DNA of 48,949 bases from Chromatiales bacterium. GTDB lineage: Bacteria; Pseudomonadota; Gammaproteobacteria; Chromatiales; Chromatiaceae. How positions within the stretch are numbered: the first letter of the stretch is position 1; each line of letters starts with the position of its first letter. The stretch spans positions 1-48,949 of the forward strand of contig JANQLO010000065.1 in the NCBI GenBank assembly GCA_028280505.1, written 5' to 3'. Of this stretch, positions 9,401 through 17,355 are shown in pieces. The position numbers and the translations under genes were made by a program. The notes beneath the pieces are model-generated. The model was not told the origin of the DNA. It made no database searches and was given only the letters and a program-made list of their open reading frames with translations.

Positions 9401-11220
9401 TTGGCGCGAAAAAAATCGGCTAGTTCGCGATCGGCGAAATCATAATCGGTCTTACCGATGATTTCGGCTTCACTGGCGCCATACAGTTGTTCGATACGCG
9501 GGTTGCACGTGATGAATACCCCGTCCAGGTCTTTTAGCCATATGAGATCGGGCAGTGTCTGGATCAGCGTCTTAAATAAACTACGTTCGCGCTCTAATAA
9601 CATTGCCGTCTGTTTTTGTACGGTGATGTCCTGTATGGCGCCCCGCAGTTTGATCGTCTCGTTGGATGGCTGCTCCGGTCCACCGATCATTCTTACCCAT
9701 TTGCGATTGCCTTTAGCCGTAATGAGCTCCAACTCCACGTCGTAGTGAATGCCTGCGTTGGCCGCCTTATCAATTGCTGCGTCGACTCGGTCTCGCGATT
9801 CCCCTTCGAAGAAATTGAGTGCGGATTCGATGTCAGTTAATTGATCGGTGGGCATCTCGTGAATACGCGCTGTCTCTTCTGTCCAGTTGCCACGTCCGGT
9901 AGCCGGATCGAACTTCCAACCGCCGATATGGGCCATGGTGCTCACTTGATGTATCAGATCGTCTCTTTCCAGGTCTTTTGTAGCCAGCGCGAGCGCATGA
10001 CGCTGCCGCACCAAATGCATCGCGGTCCAAACCGCGACGAGCGAAAGTAGGCCGATAAGTATGATCCATCGAATGGGGCCGCCAATTTGTCTATGGAGCT
10101 CTTCCAAATCGGTTTTTGCGACAAGAAACCAGTCGGTGCCTGCCACCGGCAGGACGGTTCCGAATACGGCAACACCCCGGTAATCGACCCCTTCGATGGG
10201 ACGTCCACGATTGTTTTCGTCAACGGCACCCTGTGCCGCAAGGAGTTTTTCCATTGCTATGGGTGCATATCGATTGGTAGTGACCTCGGAAGGGTATTTA
10301 AGATCATTGAGAAATTGAATATGGTCGGCGTCGTGACGAAACATCAGGAGTTCACTGGTATCGATGGGCGAGTGCCAGTCTCTCAACAACGCGTACAGAT
10401 AATTGTCGGGATCCATGCTAAGAACGACTACGGGTCGCTGATCGTCGTTGAATTTGCTGAGCGGTACGATGAAGTCGAGTCGCGCCGATCCGTCGGCGGT
10501 TCGATAGGGCCCGAGTCGTTTGACTTCCGCTTCGTCCAAAGCGCGTATCATCGGGTCGTGCAGTATTGACTCTTCGTAGACCTGTTCTTTATCCGCACTC
10601 CATACAAGTTTCGACGGTCCGTCGAATAGCAGGACATCGTTGTATTCATACGATTCCCGATAGCGATTAAGTAGGCTTATCAACCTGTCTCGCGCCGCAT
10701 TATCGTTTTTTATGCGCCAGTGCCGATACAGCTCAGCGAAAAACGGTGTGGCGTGAAGAACGTTTGCGTCTGCATGCCGCTCGTTCAACCAATCTTGAAT
10801 CAATTGCGACTTCAGATGAACAACCGCGAGTAGTCGGGCGGCTTCTTCTTTTTTCTGTTTATTGATGGTGTAAACGATGGTTGCAGTCGATAATCCGATC
10901 GTCACTGCGGCAAACAATACGAATAGCCAGTTTGGCGTTCTTCCATGAGTGCGCCCAAGCCTGGATTCGCGCGTTTCCCTAGATCTTCTTTTCAATAAGC
11001 CGTAGAGAAGCAGCGAGGTGAGGGCGACAAAGACCCAGCCTTTGAAATTGCTTGCCAGTGCAAAATCAGCGGCATCATCGAGAAGCCATTCGAGAACCTG
11101 GTCGGAAAGCAAGATCCACAAAGACGTGAACCCCGCATAAACCAATACTAATATTAGGTCGCTGGTGTGAACACGTGCCGCATCGATATCCTTGGAAACA
11201 AAATGCTGATCCGTTTGCAT
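6421..11220 (-). CDS. Multi-PAS hybrid sensor histidine kinase with REC and Hpt domains
   Basis: This 1599-residue membrane sensor kinase has, in order: membrane segments near 21-47, 60-77 and 97-119; a large extracytoplasmic sensor of about 125-383 resembling a Cache-type domain; a further membrane segment near 384-404; four PAS domains at about 425-535, 545-662, 670-797 and 803-915; a coiled coil; HisKA with phospho-acceptor H963 (SHEIRTP); and HATPase_c (N box near N1080, DNGIG near 1115, GTGLGL near 1145-1150). A poorly conserved, receiver-like stretch lies at about 1195-1300. A true receiver follows (D1393, K1445), then an Hpt domain with H1541. This is a full His-Asp-His relay, like BarA/ArcB-type kinases. 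It lies downstream of two response-regulator genes on the same strand, which are its likely partners. The signal is unknown. Confidence 0.95.
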   Translation of the reverse strand: MQTDQHFVSKDIDAARVHTSDLILVLVYAGFTSLWILLSDQVLEWLLDDAADFALASNFKGWVFVALTSLLLYGLLKRRSRETRESRLGRTHGRTPNWLFVLFAAVTIGLSTATIVYTINKQKKEEAARLLAVVHLKSQLIQDWLNERHADANVLHATPFFAELYRHWRIKNDNAARDRLISLLNRYRESYEYNDVLLFDGPSKLVWSADKEQVYEESILHDPMIRALDEAEVKRLGPYRTADGSARLDFIVPLSKFNDDQRPVVVLSMDPDNYLYALLRDWHSPIDTSELLMFRHDADHIQFLNDLKYPSEVTTNRYAPIAMEKLLAAQGAVDENNRGRPIEGVDYRGVAVFGTVLPVAGTDWFLVAKTDLEELHRQIGGPIRWIILIGLLSLVAVWTAMHLVRQRHALALATKDLERDDLIHQVSTMAHIGGWKFDPATGRGNWTEETARIHEMPTDQLTDIESALNFFEGESRDRVDAAIDKAANAGIHYDVELELITAKGNRKWVRMIGGPEQPSNETIKLRGAIQDITVQKQTAMLLERERSLFKTLIQTLPDLIWLKDLDGVFITCNPRIEQLYGASEAEIIGKTDYDFADRELADFFRAKDRAAAAAGKPTVNLERIPFADGHTELVETTKMPMRDSQGNLIGVLGIARDITAQHEAQEALRESEAQTRLLLESTAEAIYGVDEEGKFTFVNPSCLRLLGYEHDEDLLGKHSHSLIHHSHADGSPYPACECRVYQTFKNDQGVHVDDEVFWQRDGTPIPVEYWSYPIHRDGKTVGTVVAWFDISERRAAEAQLRKLSQAVEQSFESFIITDRKGNIEYVNKAFRDNTGYTNEEVIGQNPRILQSGKTPKKTFKALWNTIGSGRPWKGTLYNRRKDGSEYVEFVFISPIRQEDGRITHYVAAQEDVTERQRADEELKQYRFHLEELVEERTKALAEARQRADAANQAKSAFLANMSHEIRTPMNGVIGLLDVLERSSLSDQQNDLVTIIRQSAGTLLGVIDDVLDFSKIEAGRMELELAPLSVADLVESVCTSLAVAAARRGIELHVFVDPQIPSQVFADGLRLRQVLYNLIGNALKFTGGQASRQGCVWVTAERTQHEPLRLRFTVEDNGIGMAPEKVEHLFDAFTQAEVSTTRRFGGTGLGLTICKRIVELMDGTIDVASELDAGANFAVELPLETLSDENPKNDVDLAGVHCILHGKRHRDTEGIGIYLRHAGAQISQISSMDQLTSVSMAPTATNVIICTDNTLPAATSGKHARPPTDIPILFIGYGKQRPPCTERPNTITINGNGLRRKTLLRNVAVAAGRAQPSASDSNGDTPQDRQFVAPTVAEARDQGRLILIAEDDTVNQTVILQQLTLMGYAAEVANNGIEALEKWRKGGYALLLTDLHMPEMDGYELATKIRHEETGGRLPIVVLTANALHGEEQYAAAAGVDDYLTKPVQLDRLEHALERWLPHVSATQRADFLPTIIEATHQQTNPALDIIDLAVLKGLVGDDVAVINKLLSSYDETAKEYAQALQTSYEDDDLAEVGRVAHKLKSASRSIGATAFGDLCANIESAAKNGLNESLQPLMTKFKDNFMDVGEALEMLLSDS

Positions 11221-11375
11221 AGTTTTGTACCGAAGCGTGGGCTGTCATTTACTATCGTCCTAGACAGCTGAAGCTGAAGTACGCTGCGGTACAGCTGCTG
11301 ATGTGAGTTAGCGCGTTACGGCTTTACATGAGTCGGTTTACGGACCGGGTGTTTATTTTCGATTGTCGAGGTGAT

Positions 11376-12095
11376 TTAGGATAGTTCTACGTCGATTTGG
11401 CGGCTGTCCAGCAATGTTCGCATGTCTTGCAGGATCGTGATTTGCGCGGAATCGAGCACGGTATCTGCTCTGAGTAGCACCGTGCTTTTGGCTAAAACAT
11501 TCTGGCGTAGCTTCATTCCTTTCGTAAGCATCAGAACGTCTACTTTCGCGGTATGCTTGCGTGCGAGTTCATGCTCGGCTGTTGGTTCTTGCACGGTGTT
11601 CGTTTTGACTACAGGCTTGATTTGGTTTTGACCACTGCCTTCTTTGGAGGATTGCTCGATCTCCTGTAGGCGCTCATAGGCCTCTGGCGGTTTCAACGTG
11701 ACTTGCATAACGTCGAGTTCTTGCAGTTTTTCACGCAGCTGATTCGCGCTAACCGGTTTTACGAGGTACCCCTGAACGTCGAGCGTCGATACGCTGGCCA
11801 GTGTAGAAAGATCCGAGTAGCCGGTTATCACCAGTATCTTGGTATCCCGAGGTTGATGCGTTTTGCCTGAGCGAATCGCCTGTATCAACTCGAAGCCGCT
11901 ACCGTGTTTCATTTCCAGGTCGCTGAGAATGATGTCGACAGATTGCTTTTCCAGAGCCTCTTGAGCGCGCTTTCCGCTTTCTGCTTCGAATACGACGGCG
12001 ACACCCAGGTTGTCGAGCGCCTGAACGAGCAGCATGCGCATGATGTGCTCGTCCTCAACCACGAGAATACGGTTTTTATTGAAGTTACTGGGCAT
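11376..12095 (-). CDS. Response regulator: receiver domain plus unusual C-terminal module
   Basis: This 239-residue protein begins with a CheY-like receiver (about 8-125) with the acidic pair in VVEDE, phospho-acceptor D59 (LSDLEM) and K113 (LVKPV). It carries no helix-turn-helix, GGDEF, EAL or HD-GYP domain. After a charged linker (about 135-185) the last 50 residues form a pattern, GMKLRQNVLAKSTVLLRADT then QITILQDM, that resembles a short beta-rich module seen at the end of some signalling proteins. I cannot name it with certainty. The gene lies between the EAL regulator and the hybrid kinase on the same strand (133- and 155-base gaps), so it is probably phosphorylated by that kinase's Hpt domain and acts through protein contact. 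Confidence 0.88.
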   Translation of the reverse strand: MPSNFNKNRILVVEDEHIMRMLLVQALDNLGVAVVFEAESGKRAQEALEKQSVDIILSDLEMKHGSGFELIQAIRSGKTHQPRDTKILVITGYSDLSTLASVSTLDVQGYLVKPVSANQLREKLQELDVMQVTLKPPEAYERLQEIEQSSKEGSGQNQIKPVVKTNTVQEPTAEHELARKHTAKVDVLMLTKGMKLRQNVLAKSTVLLRADTVLDSAQITILQDMRTLLDSRQIDVELS

Positions 12096-12228
12096 GATTC
12101 ACACCATCGAAGCGGGCATTCAATTGCTTCTCCGACTCTCCTTATGAGTTTAGCGCCTTTGACCGTCGTGGTTATCCAAACGTGGTTTCACGAACAGCGA
12201 AAGCGATTGCCCCATGGGCCTGTTGTAT

Positions 12229-13437
12229 CTAATGCATGCGGTTAATCAGTGTTTTCCGTAATACAGTCCAATTGCCCAGCCATCCACCCAAAGCATCCGC
12301 GGGCATGGGTTTACCGATAAAGAAGCCTTGCGCGATATCGCACCCGGCCTGCCGAAGATATTCCCAATCGCTTTGGTCTTCCACACCTTCGGCAACAGTG
12401 GTCATATTAAATCGGTGCGCCATATTCACGCTTGCCTCGACAATGCTTTTTAAGGAGTCGTCCGAATCGGCCCGGTGGACAAAACTGCGGTCTATTTTGA
12501 GTTCGCTAAATGGAAAATCGTGCAGTTTCGCCATTGACGAATGCCCGGTACCGAAATCGTCGATCGACAGCCCGACGTGACGCAATCGGAGTCGAGTCAA
12601 TATATCCAGAGGTGCGACCAGATCATTCATCAACCGGCTTTCGGTTACCTCCAGCACGAGCTTCGATGGCGGGACTTCAGCTGCCGAGGTCAGCGCTATC
12701 ACTTGATCCGCGAAATCCAGATTGTCCAAGTTGTCCATGGATACGTTTACCGCGATATGCAGATCCAGACCCTGGTCCAGCCAAAGACGAGCCTGCTTCA
12801 GAGCCGTTTTGAGTACGCTCTGGGTTAGCGCATCGATCAGTCCGTTGTCTTCGGCCACGGTAATGAACTGATCCGGGTAAACCAAACCATCGGAGGGGCG
12901 CCGCCAGCGTGCCAAGGCCTCGACCCCCACCAACTCTCCGGTGTTTATCGCGACCTTCGGTTGGTAGTAATTAATGAGCTCTCCGGCCTTTATCGCCCTT
13001 TCGATATCGGCTGGTTCAACCGTGTTTTCCGACCGAGGTGCGGGCATGGCCGGTGATGTCGAGTTATCCAGATAGTTAAGCAGTTGCTCTGGCGTAGAGG
13101 GTTTGTTGATGACGCCCAAAATGTTTATGTGTTGCGCTTCCGCGAGCCGTTGGGCGGTTTGTAGTACGCGTAGGTTATGGCCGCTGATCAGTACCAGTCC
13201 ACCGTTGTAACCGATACGTGCCAGGTGACGGACGAACTCGACGCCGTCCATTTCCGGCATTTGCAGATCGCAAAAAATCAGGTCGACATCGTTGACTCCC
13301 GCCTCCAATGCATTCAGGGCACGCGTTGCCTTTTCGTACGCTCGGATCTCGTTTAATCCAAGATTGAACAACTGGTGTTCAAGAAGCCTGAGTGCGATGG
13401 GTTCGTCGTCGATCAGCAGTACTTTCTTCGTGACCAT
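12229..13437 (-). CDS. Response regulator with EAL c-di-GMP phosphodiesterase domain
   Basis: A receiver domain (about 1-120; D57 in FCDLQMPEMDG, Lys in NKPS) is joined to an EAL domain (about 145-395) that should hydrolyse cyclic di-GMP to pGpG. The catalytic signatures look intact: EALARW, EVTESRL, DDFGTGHSS, KIDRSFV and AEGVED. An active enzyme is therefore expected, unlike degenerate EAL proteins that only bind c-di-GMP. I place the start at the ATG at 13437, directly before the receiver (MVTKKVLLIDDE), with AGGGA upstream. A longer frame to 13518 adds an unconserved 27 residues. It is first in a minus-strand set with the receiver protein and the hybrid kinase. Confidence 0.93.
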   Translation of the reverse strand: MVTKKVLLIDDEPIALRLLEHQLFNLGLNEIRAYEKATRALNALEAGVNDVDLIFCDLQMPEMDGVEFVRHLARIGYNGGLVLISGHNLRVLQTAQRLAEAQHINILGVINKPSTPEQLLNYLDNSTSPAMPAPRSENTVEPADIERAIKAGELINYYQPKVAINTGELVGVEALARWRRPSDGLVYPDQFITVAEDNGLIDALTQSVLKTALKQARLWLDQGLDLHIAVNVSMDNLDNLDFADQVIALTSAAEVPPSKLVLEVTESRLMNDLVAPLDILTRLRLRHVGLSIDDFGTGHSSMAKLHDFPFSELKIDRSFVHRADSDDSLKSIVEASVNMAHRFNMTTVAEGVEDQSDWEYLRQAGCDIAQGFFIGKPMPADALGGWLGNWTVLRKTLINRMH

Positions 13438-13961
13438 AACCGTCGTCCCTGTCGGTGTCCGTTCAGCCGTGGGGTTGCTCGTACATCCTGGGGTCAAAAC
13501 GGCAGCCCGGGACAGCAAACGTATGCTGAGATTCGGCCATCGGTCGCTTTCTGCCGCGACTCATATAACGCTTCGAATGAATTCGGTCGGTTAACCTCTT
13601 TTTCATAGCATTGCTGTTGAATGGAGACACGGCATAAATATTGTTTATATATCGGTCGCTAACTAACTCACTCGCTCAGTTCACCGGATCGAAGCGACAA
13701 TTGTAGAAAAGACCTAGCTATTGAAGTCGGCCGGTCCTTAGGAAACTTTATCGTCGGATTTTTTGGTACCTATAGTTGCTTGCCCGGTGTTTGTTCGATC
13801 GTTTACGCGATATGGCCACCACTCGCCCCTGTGGCATATGACGCAATTTGCTGTTGCTTTTTGTCGCGTGTGACTTAAGTCAAGACGCTTGGAGAAGGTG
13901 ACGGGCACCATGAGGCTGTAAGTCCGGGTTTTTGTGTTCACCCGGCACAAGAGCCTATGGT
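13438..13961. other. Intergenic region between the EAL regulator and the copper-uptake operon
   Basis: These 524 bases hold the divergent promoters of the EAL regulator set and of the copper-receptor operon but no gene I can support. Visible structure includes a 12-bp palindrome at 13871-13882 and a small hairpin, CCGGGT at 13924-13929 with ACCCGG at 13940-13945, just ahead of the next start codon. No cobalamin riboswitch core was found. Confidence 0.5.
13871..13882. promoter_or_regulatory. Palindrome TGACTTAAGTCA, possible CRP/FNR-type site
   Basis: A perfect 12-bp palindrome, 80 bases ahead of the DUF2946-like gene. With the following base it reads as GTGAC-TTAA-GTCAA, one base from a symmetric TTGAC-N4-GTCAA and close to FNR/DNR-type boxes (TTGAT-N4-ATCAA). 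OprC/NosA-type copper receptors of pseudomonads are known to respond to anaerobic or denitrifying growth, which makes such a site plausible. Identification of the bound regulator is inference. Confidence 0.35.
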
Positions 13962-14366
13962 ATGAGAATCGGCAAGACGACAATTCAATGGCATTATTAC
14001 CCGCCCCGCGTGCGGGCAGCCACCTTATTGGTGTTGATCGCCGGTTTTTTGTTGCAGCCGATCCTTGGTTATTTGGTTACCCCCATTGTGGCGCATGACA
14101 CCCAAGGGAATCGGGTTGTGATTTGTACATTGAAAGGCCAGAAGATTATTTCGGTCGATATGCCACAATTGGCGGACAGCGCCGATACTGAACATTGTGC
14201 TGCGCTCAAGCTGTACCAAATGGCCGGTACGACTCAGGTGTCCGAATCGCCGACATTGCCTGTCTTGATCCTTTATTCGGTCACGTTGATCGATCAGACC
14301 GCTGTACACGAGCATCGTGTACTGCATTTCTCCGCCTATGCCACACGTGCCCCGCCGATTGTCTGA
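13962..14366 (+). CDS. DUF2946-like small membrane protein, copper-uptake operon
   Basis: The product is 134 residues. One hydrophobic segment (about 22-42, LLVLIAGFLLQPILGY) anchors it, followed by an extracytoplasmic part with two cysteines (VICTLKG and EHCAALKL), a hydrophobic stretch, a His-containing segment (HEHRVLHF) and a C-terminal RAPP motif. The size, the cysteine region and the ARAPP-like end resemble DUF2946 proteins, which are often encoded beside copper TonB-dependent receptors. The exact role is not known; metal binding through Cys/His in the periplasm is an inference. I prefer ATG 13962 over an in-frame TTG at 13932. The receptor gene follows after 49 bases, probably in the same operon. 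Confidence 0.75.
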   Translation: MRIGKTTIQWHYYPPRVRAATLLVLIAGFLLQPILGYLVTPIVAHDTQGNRVVICTLKGQKIISVDMPQLADSADTEHCAALKLYQMAGTTQVSESPTLPVLILYSVTLIDQTAVHEHRVLHFSAYATRAPPIV

Positions 14367-14415
14367 CGCTGCCACTTTCAACGCATTCGGAACAATCCAA
14401 ATCTAGGGGAGCATT

Positions 14416-16506
14416 ATGAATTTCCGTTACAACCGCACTGCGGCGGCAGTGTTGTGTGCGCTCGCGAGCGGCTCTGCCGTATTCGCGGATGAACGATCGT
14501 CGGCAATGGAATTGCTCGATACCATCAAAGTCGAAGGCGACGGATTCAACCCGGCGATGACACCGATCGATACCGAGCAGCTGAGCCCGGGGCGTGAATC
14601 GGGCGACGCCTTGCGCGATTTACTCGGTGTGTCGGGTTCACGTATGGGAGGGCACGGTACCGACGTATCGATACGTGGCCAAAGCCAGACCCGTATCAAT
14701 GTGTTGTTGGATGGTGCCTATGTGCATGGTGGCTGTCCCAACCGTATGGACCCACCGACAGCCTATGCGGCGACGGGTAATTATGAAGAAGTGACCGTCA
14801 TTCGCGGCGTGCAAACCTTGGAATACGGTGGTGGGGGTTCGGGTGGCACCATTCTTTTCGAACGTGTAACCGAGCGCTTCGATGATGACGAGAACTTCCG
14901 TGGCGAGCTTGAGGCGGGTTATCGGGGGAACAGCAATACCACAGAGCTTCTACTTGATGTCGCCGGTGGCAATGACATGGGTTTCGCACGCTTGATCAGC
15001 TCCTATGCCGATGCCCGCAATTACGACGATGGCGACGGTAACGAAGTGCGATCCGCTTATACCGAAGAGGGGCGGTCCCTGATTTTGGGGTATACCCCGA
15101 GTCATTCGACGCGGGCCGAGTTCACTTATGAACAGCAGCGCACCGACGATCTGCTGTTTCCGGGGGCCGGTATGGATTCCCAATTTGCCGACAACGATAC
15201 GGTGCGGTTCAAATTCGATACCGAGAATGTCGGTGGGCCCTTCACGCGACTCCGTTTCGAGGCCTATAACGCCAAAGTCGAGCATGAGATGGACAATTAC
15301 ACCTTGCGTCCGGCCGGCATGCGTTTGCTGCGTGCGCCAAGCACGTCGGACACGCTTGGCGGGCGCATTGTAGCCGAGCTGGAATCGGGAATCGGCCGTT
15401 GGAAAGTCGGTATCGATACACAACGTAACGACCGCGATGCCGAGCGTCTCAATGACGGTGCCGGTACCGTCAACTCGGTGCTTTGGCCGGGTGTCGAGAT
15501 CGATCAGACCGGAGTCTTCGCCGAGTTGACTCACGATTTGGATGAACGCAATCGTGTCACCGGCGGCCTGCGCTATGACTATGTCGTTTCGGATGTCGAC
15601 GACGACAAGGCGAACTTCGTCCCGACCAATCCGATGGGCCCCGCGGTCTTCCTGAGTCCGAATGCCCTGTATGCCACGTATTACGATGGTGCACGGGCGG
15701 AACGGGAGACGGACCACAATGTCGGCGGTTTGCTGCGCTATGAACATGATTTGGCGAGCAAACGAGGTACCGTCTATGTCGGTGTCTCGCGCTCGGTTCG
15801 CAACGCCGACGCCACCGAGCGTTATATGGCGTCGAACAATCCGATGTCGACGAGAAATCGTTGGGTCGGTAATCCTGATCTCGATCCCGAGAAGCATCAT
15901 CAGATAGAAGTTGGCCTGGTACTGCAGGGTAGTGATTGGGAGGCCGAGGGATCGGTGTTTTACAACGACGTATCGGACTTCATTCTGCGTGACCGCGACA
16001 CCTCCGTCGGCGATAGGGCGACCATCTACCGTAACATCGATGCGACGCTGGTCGGTGGCGAGGCCAAGCTGGCCTATCGTTTCTCGCCGAACTGGCGCGG
16101 TGAAATCGGATTGGCCTATGTTCGGGCCGATAACGATACCGATGACCGGGTGATCGCTCAGACACCGCCGCTCGAAGGCCTGGCCGGTCTTGAATACGCC
16201 CGAGATCGATGGACCGCCGGTGGACGTGTGCGTGCGGCGGCCAGGCAGACCAGGGTCGATACGGAGTCTTCGACCGGAGTCGAGGGCGATGGTCTGGACG
16301 TGCGGGAAACGCCGGGGTGGGCGGTGCTCGACTTGTATGCCAATTACGAGGTGAACGATAGCGTTTCGATCGATATCGGCATGGACAATGTTTTCGACAA
16401 GGACTACGCACAGCATCTCAATCGGTCGAATTCCTTCGATCCTGATCAAGTCCAGGTGGACGAGCCGGGGCGTAGCGCCTGGGTGAAGGTGAGCGCGAGC
16501 TTCTGA
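14416..16506 (+). CDS. TonB-dependent copper receptor, OprC/NosA type
   Basis: This is a 696-residue outer-membrane beta-barrel with a signal peptide (cut near VFA-DE), a TonB-box-like DTIKVEG near residue 35, a plug domain (about 45-165) and a 22-strand-type barrel ending in the expected aromatic residue (VSASF). Within the plug, GGCPNRMDPPTAY contains C107-x3-M111. The same CxxxM copper ligand pair is known from OprC of Pseudomonas aeruginosa, and the surrounding NRMDPPT block is characteristic of the TonB-dependent copper receptor family. It should import copper ions across the outer membrane. A GGGGAG ribosome site precedes ATG 14416. Directly downstream are exbB, exbD and tonB, which supply the energy. 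Copper specificity rests on family motif, not experiment. Confidence 0.92.
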   Translation: MNFRYNRTAAAVLCALASGSAVFADERSSAMELLDTIKVEGDGFNPAMTPIDTEQLSPGRESGDALRDLLGVSGSRMGGHGTDVSIRGQSQTRINVLLDGAYVHGGCPNRMDPPTAYAATGNYEEVTVIRGVQTLEYGGGGSGGTILFERVTERFDDDENFRGELEAGYRGNSNTTELLLDVAGGNDMGFARLISSYADARNYDDGDGNEVRSAYTEEGRSLILGYTPSHSTRAEFTYEQQRTDDLLFPGAGMDSQFADNDTVRFKFDTENVGGPFTRLRFEAYNAKVEHEMDNYTLRPAGMRLLRAPSTSDTLGGRIVAELESGIGRWKVGIDTQRNDRDAERLNDGAGTVNSVLWPGVEIDQTGVFAELTHDLDERNRVTGGLRYDYVVSDVDDDKANFVPTNPMGPAVFLSPNALYATYYDGARAERETDHNVGGLLRYEHDLASKRGTVYVGVSRSVRNADATERYMASNNPMSTRNRWVGNPDLDPEKHHQIEVGLVLQGSDWEAEGSVFYNDVSDFILRDRDTSVGDRATIYRNIDATLVGGEAKLAYRFSPNWRGEIGLAYVRADNDTDDRVIAQTPPLEGLAGLEYARDRWTAGGRVRAAARQTRVDTESSTGVEGDGLDVRETPGWAVLDLYANYEVNDSVSIDIGMDNVFDKDYAQHLNRSNSFDPDQVQVDEPGRSAWVKVSASF

Positions 16507-16517
16507 GGAGAATCGGC

Positions 16518-16973
16518 ATGGCGTGGAACGATCAGGCAGGTTTTATGCTGCTGCTCAAGGAATACCTTGACATCACGGTATTCGGCATTCTCGCTTTTAT
16601 GAGCTTCCTGATGCTTGCCTATGCGATTGAGCGATTCGTTTTTTTCGCACGGACCGATGTCGCGGAATATGCCGATCGGCATTTGCTGCAGGTGGCGTTG
16701 ACCCGCCACTTGACGGCAATCGCATCGATCGCCAGCAATGCGCCTTATATCGGGCTGTTGGGTACGGTATTGGGTATTCTGATCACCTTCCATGACATGT
16801 CGTTGGGGACCGAGCTGTCCGCGTCAGCGGTCATGCTCGGTCTCGCGTTGGCCCTCAAGGCGACGGCCGCCGGCTTGCTGGTTGCGATCCCGGCGACCTT
16901 GATCTACAACGCTTTGCTGAGGAAGGTGGATGTTCTGACCGCGTCCTGGAACAGTTTGCAGGCGTCGTCATGA
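16518..16973 (+). CDS. exbB: ExbB/TolQ-family proton channel subunit
   Basis: A 151-residue short-form ExbB. Three membrane segments are visible: one near 17-38, and two in the conserved core (APYIGLLGTVLGILITF and LALALKATAAGLLVAIPATLIYN). The core is the MotA/TolQ/ExbB proton-channel domain. With ExbD it turns proton-motive force into movement of TonB. It begins 11 bases after the receptor gene, with GAGGAG as ribosome site, and its end overlaps exbD by four bases (ATGA), indicating translational coupling. Its place after a copper receptor suggests a system dedicated to that receptor rather than a general one. Confidence 0.93.
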   Translation: MAWNDQAGFMLLLKEYLDITVFGILAFMSFLMLAYAIERFVFFARTDVAEYADRHLLQVALTRHLTAIASIASNAPYIGLLGTVLGILITFHDMSLGTELSASAVMLGLALALKATAAGLLVAIPATLIYNALLRKVDVLTASWNSLQASS

Positions 16974-17350
16974 AGCCGCTGGCGCAGATGAACGTCATCC
17001 CGTTCATCGACATTATGCTGGTCTTGCTTGCCGTGGTGTTGACGACGGCAACTTTCGTTGCGCAAGGTAAGATACCGGTGGCGCTGCCGCAAGCGACTCA
17101 GACGGAACCGGTTGCCAGCGAGCCGGCGGTGGAAATAACGATTGATGCAGCAGGACGGCTGTACCTTGGGGAAGAGGCATTGGATCTCGATGGTTTATCC
17201 GAGCGGTTACGTGATGTCACGGCAGATACGTCTTTGTTGTTGCGTGTGGACGAGGCTGTTCCGTTTCGCCATTTTGTCGCGGTTGTCGATTTGCTGAAGG
17301 CGAAAGGTTTGGAGAACGTTTCGATTCTGACCCGGCGTGAGGCAGGCTGA
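16970..17350 (+). CDS. exbD: ExbD/TolR-family energy-transducing protein
   Basis: This 126-residue protein has a short cytoplasmic N-terminus, one membrane helix (NVIPFIDIMLVLLAVVLTTATF) with the essential Asp at position 14, and a periplasmic domain ending in SILTRREAG. It is the partner of ExbB in the proton-driven motor for TonB. Its start codon overlaps the exbB stop and tonB begins five bases after its stop, so the three are one translational unit. Confidence 0.93.
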   Translation: MKPLAQMNVIPFIDIMLVLLAVVLTTATFVAQGKIPVALPQATQTEPVASEPAVEITIDAAGRLYLGEEALDLDGLSERLRDVTADTSLLLRVDEAVPFRHFVAVVDLLKAKGLENVSILTRREAG

Positions 17351-17355
17351 CGGCC

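Noticed and set aside
13738-13961. Cobalamin riboswitch ahead of a TonB-dependent receptor
   Set aside because: The core sequences (B12 box and conserved stems) are absent, and the receptor has copper-type rather than BtuB-type motifs.
13738-13983. Minus-strand frame with a CVICH heme-like motif
   Set aside because: No ribosome site, no signal peptide and it overlaps the copper-operon promoter. One CxxCH in a short frame is weak evidence.
14950-16449. 499-codon open frame antisense to the copper receptor
   Set aside because: It is the mirror of a GC-rich gene in a favourable frame. The plus-strand receptor has complete family motifs.
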